Below, one piece after another: positions 22,458 to 22,477 of a stretch of DNA of 22,477 bases. Position 1 is the first letter of the stretch, and each line of letters starts with the position of its first letter. This stretch comes from Pseudomonas sp. UBA4617 (GTDB taxonomy: Bacteria > Pseudomonadota > Gammaproteobacteria > Pseudomonadales > Pseudomonadaceae). The notes below the pieces were generated by a model. That model saw only the letters and a list, made by a program, of their open reading frames with translations. It searched no databases and had not been told where the DNA came from. The stretch spans positions 1 to 22,477 of the forward strand of contig NZ_DGIR01000011.1 in the NCBI RefSeq assembly GCF_002386445.1, written 5' to 3'. The translations under genes were made by a program, and so were the position numbers.

Positions 22458-22477
22458 CTGTGCCGGCCTGTTCGCGG
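22458..22477. repeat. Partial REP element at window edge
   Basis: The last 20 bases (CTGTGCCGGCCTGTTCGCGG) match the first half of the REP copy at 5911-5950, with one substitution (CTG for CTC). The element is cut by the window end. Confidence 0.8.

Overview
This 22.5 kb window is GC-rich chromosomal DNA from a fluorescent Pseudomonas, most probably of the P. putida group. The basis is protein sequence recognised from memory, the gene neighbourhoods (rnd-ycgL, ycgN, ptrB, moaA/moaB) and many copies of the palindromic REP element typical of P. putida (core GCGGGTTTACCCGCGAAGAG and its complement). Coding density is high. I see no rRNA, tRNA, IS element, prophage, plasmid or CRISPR signal. I assign 24 protein-coding genes, one of them interrupted by a frameshift.

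Layout. (1) 32-1845, minus: a compact three-gene unit of a small membrane protein, a class II glutamine amidotransferase and a DUF2937-type membrane protein. (2) 1938-3980, plus: oligopeptidase B, followed by REP sequences. (3) 4176-5900: an exported proline-rich peptide (minus), then a YajD-type HNH protein, a SPOUT/TrmH-family RNA methyltransferase and a small YgaP-like membrane protein (plus). (4) 6018-7720, minus: a degenerate M61-like peptidase gene carrying an apparent one-base deletion, and the YcgN-like cysteine-cluster protein. A nitroreductase (plus) diverges from ycgN. (5) 8635-10993, minus: a tightly coupled operon rnd-ycgL-(D-2-hydroxyacid dehydrogenase). (6) 11131-13294, minus: a phosphoethanolamine-lipid A transferase (EptA type) and a stand-alone 5-carboxymethyl-2-hydroxymuconate isomerase homologue, separated by an intrinsic terminator. 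(7) 13410-15443: a YdcH-like small protein, then a PLP-dependent cystathionine/cysteine lyase-type enzyme divergent from an Lrp/AsnC regulator that closely resembles E. coli DecR. (8) 15501-20641: a molybdenum-cofactor block made of a YdeP/FdhF-type molybdopterin oxidoreductase, divergent moaA, a bestrophin-like membrane protein and moaB. (9) 20782-22439: a LysR regulator whose 3' end overlaps that of a convergent PAS-AraC regulator.

How the genes may work together. The clearest functional pairings are the DecR-like regulator with its divergent lyase (cysteine detoxification and sulfide release), and the oxidoreductase with moaA/moaB (a molybdoenzyme beside enzymes that make its cofactor). 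RNase D, YcgL and YcgN form a conserved gammaproteobacterial housekeeping neighbourhood.

I do not find a convincing undescribed multi-gene system. The points most worth a second look are the frameshifted M61-like pseudoenzyme, the paired and collapsed REP palindromes (both window ends also lie inside REP copies), the inverted repeat between the oxidoreductase and moaA, and the orphan isomerase.
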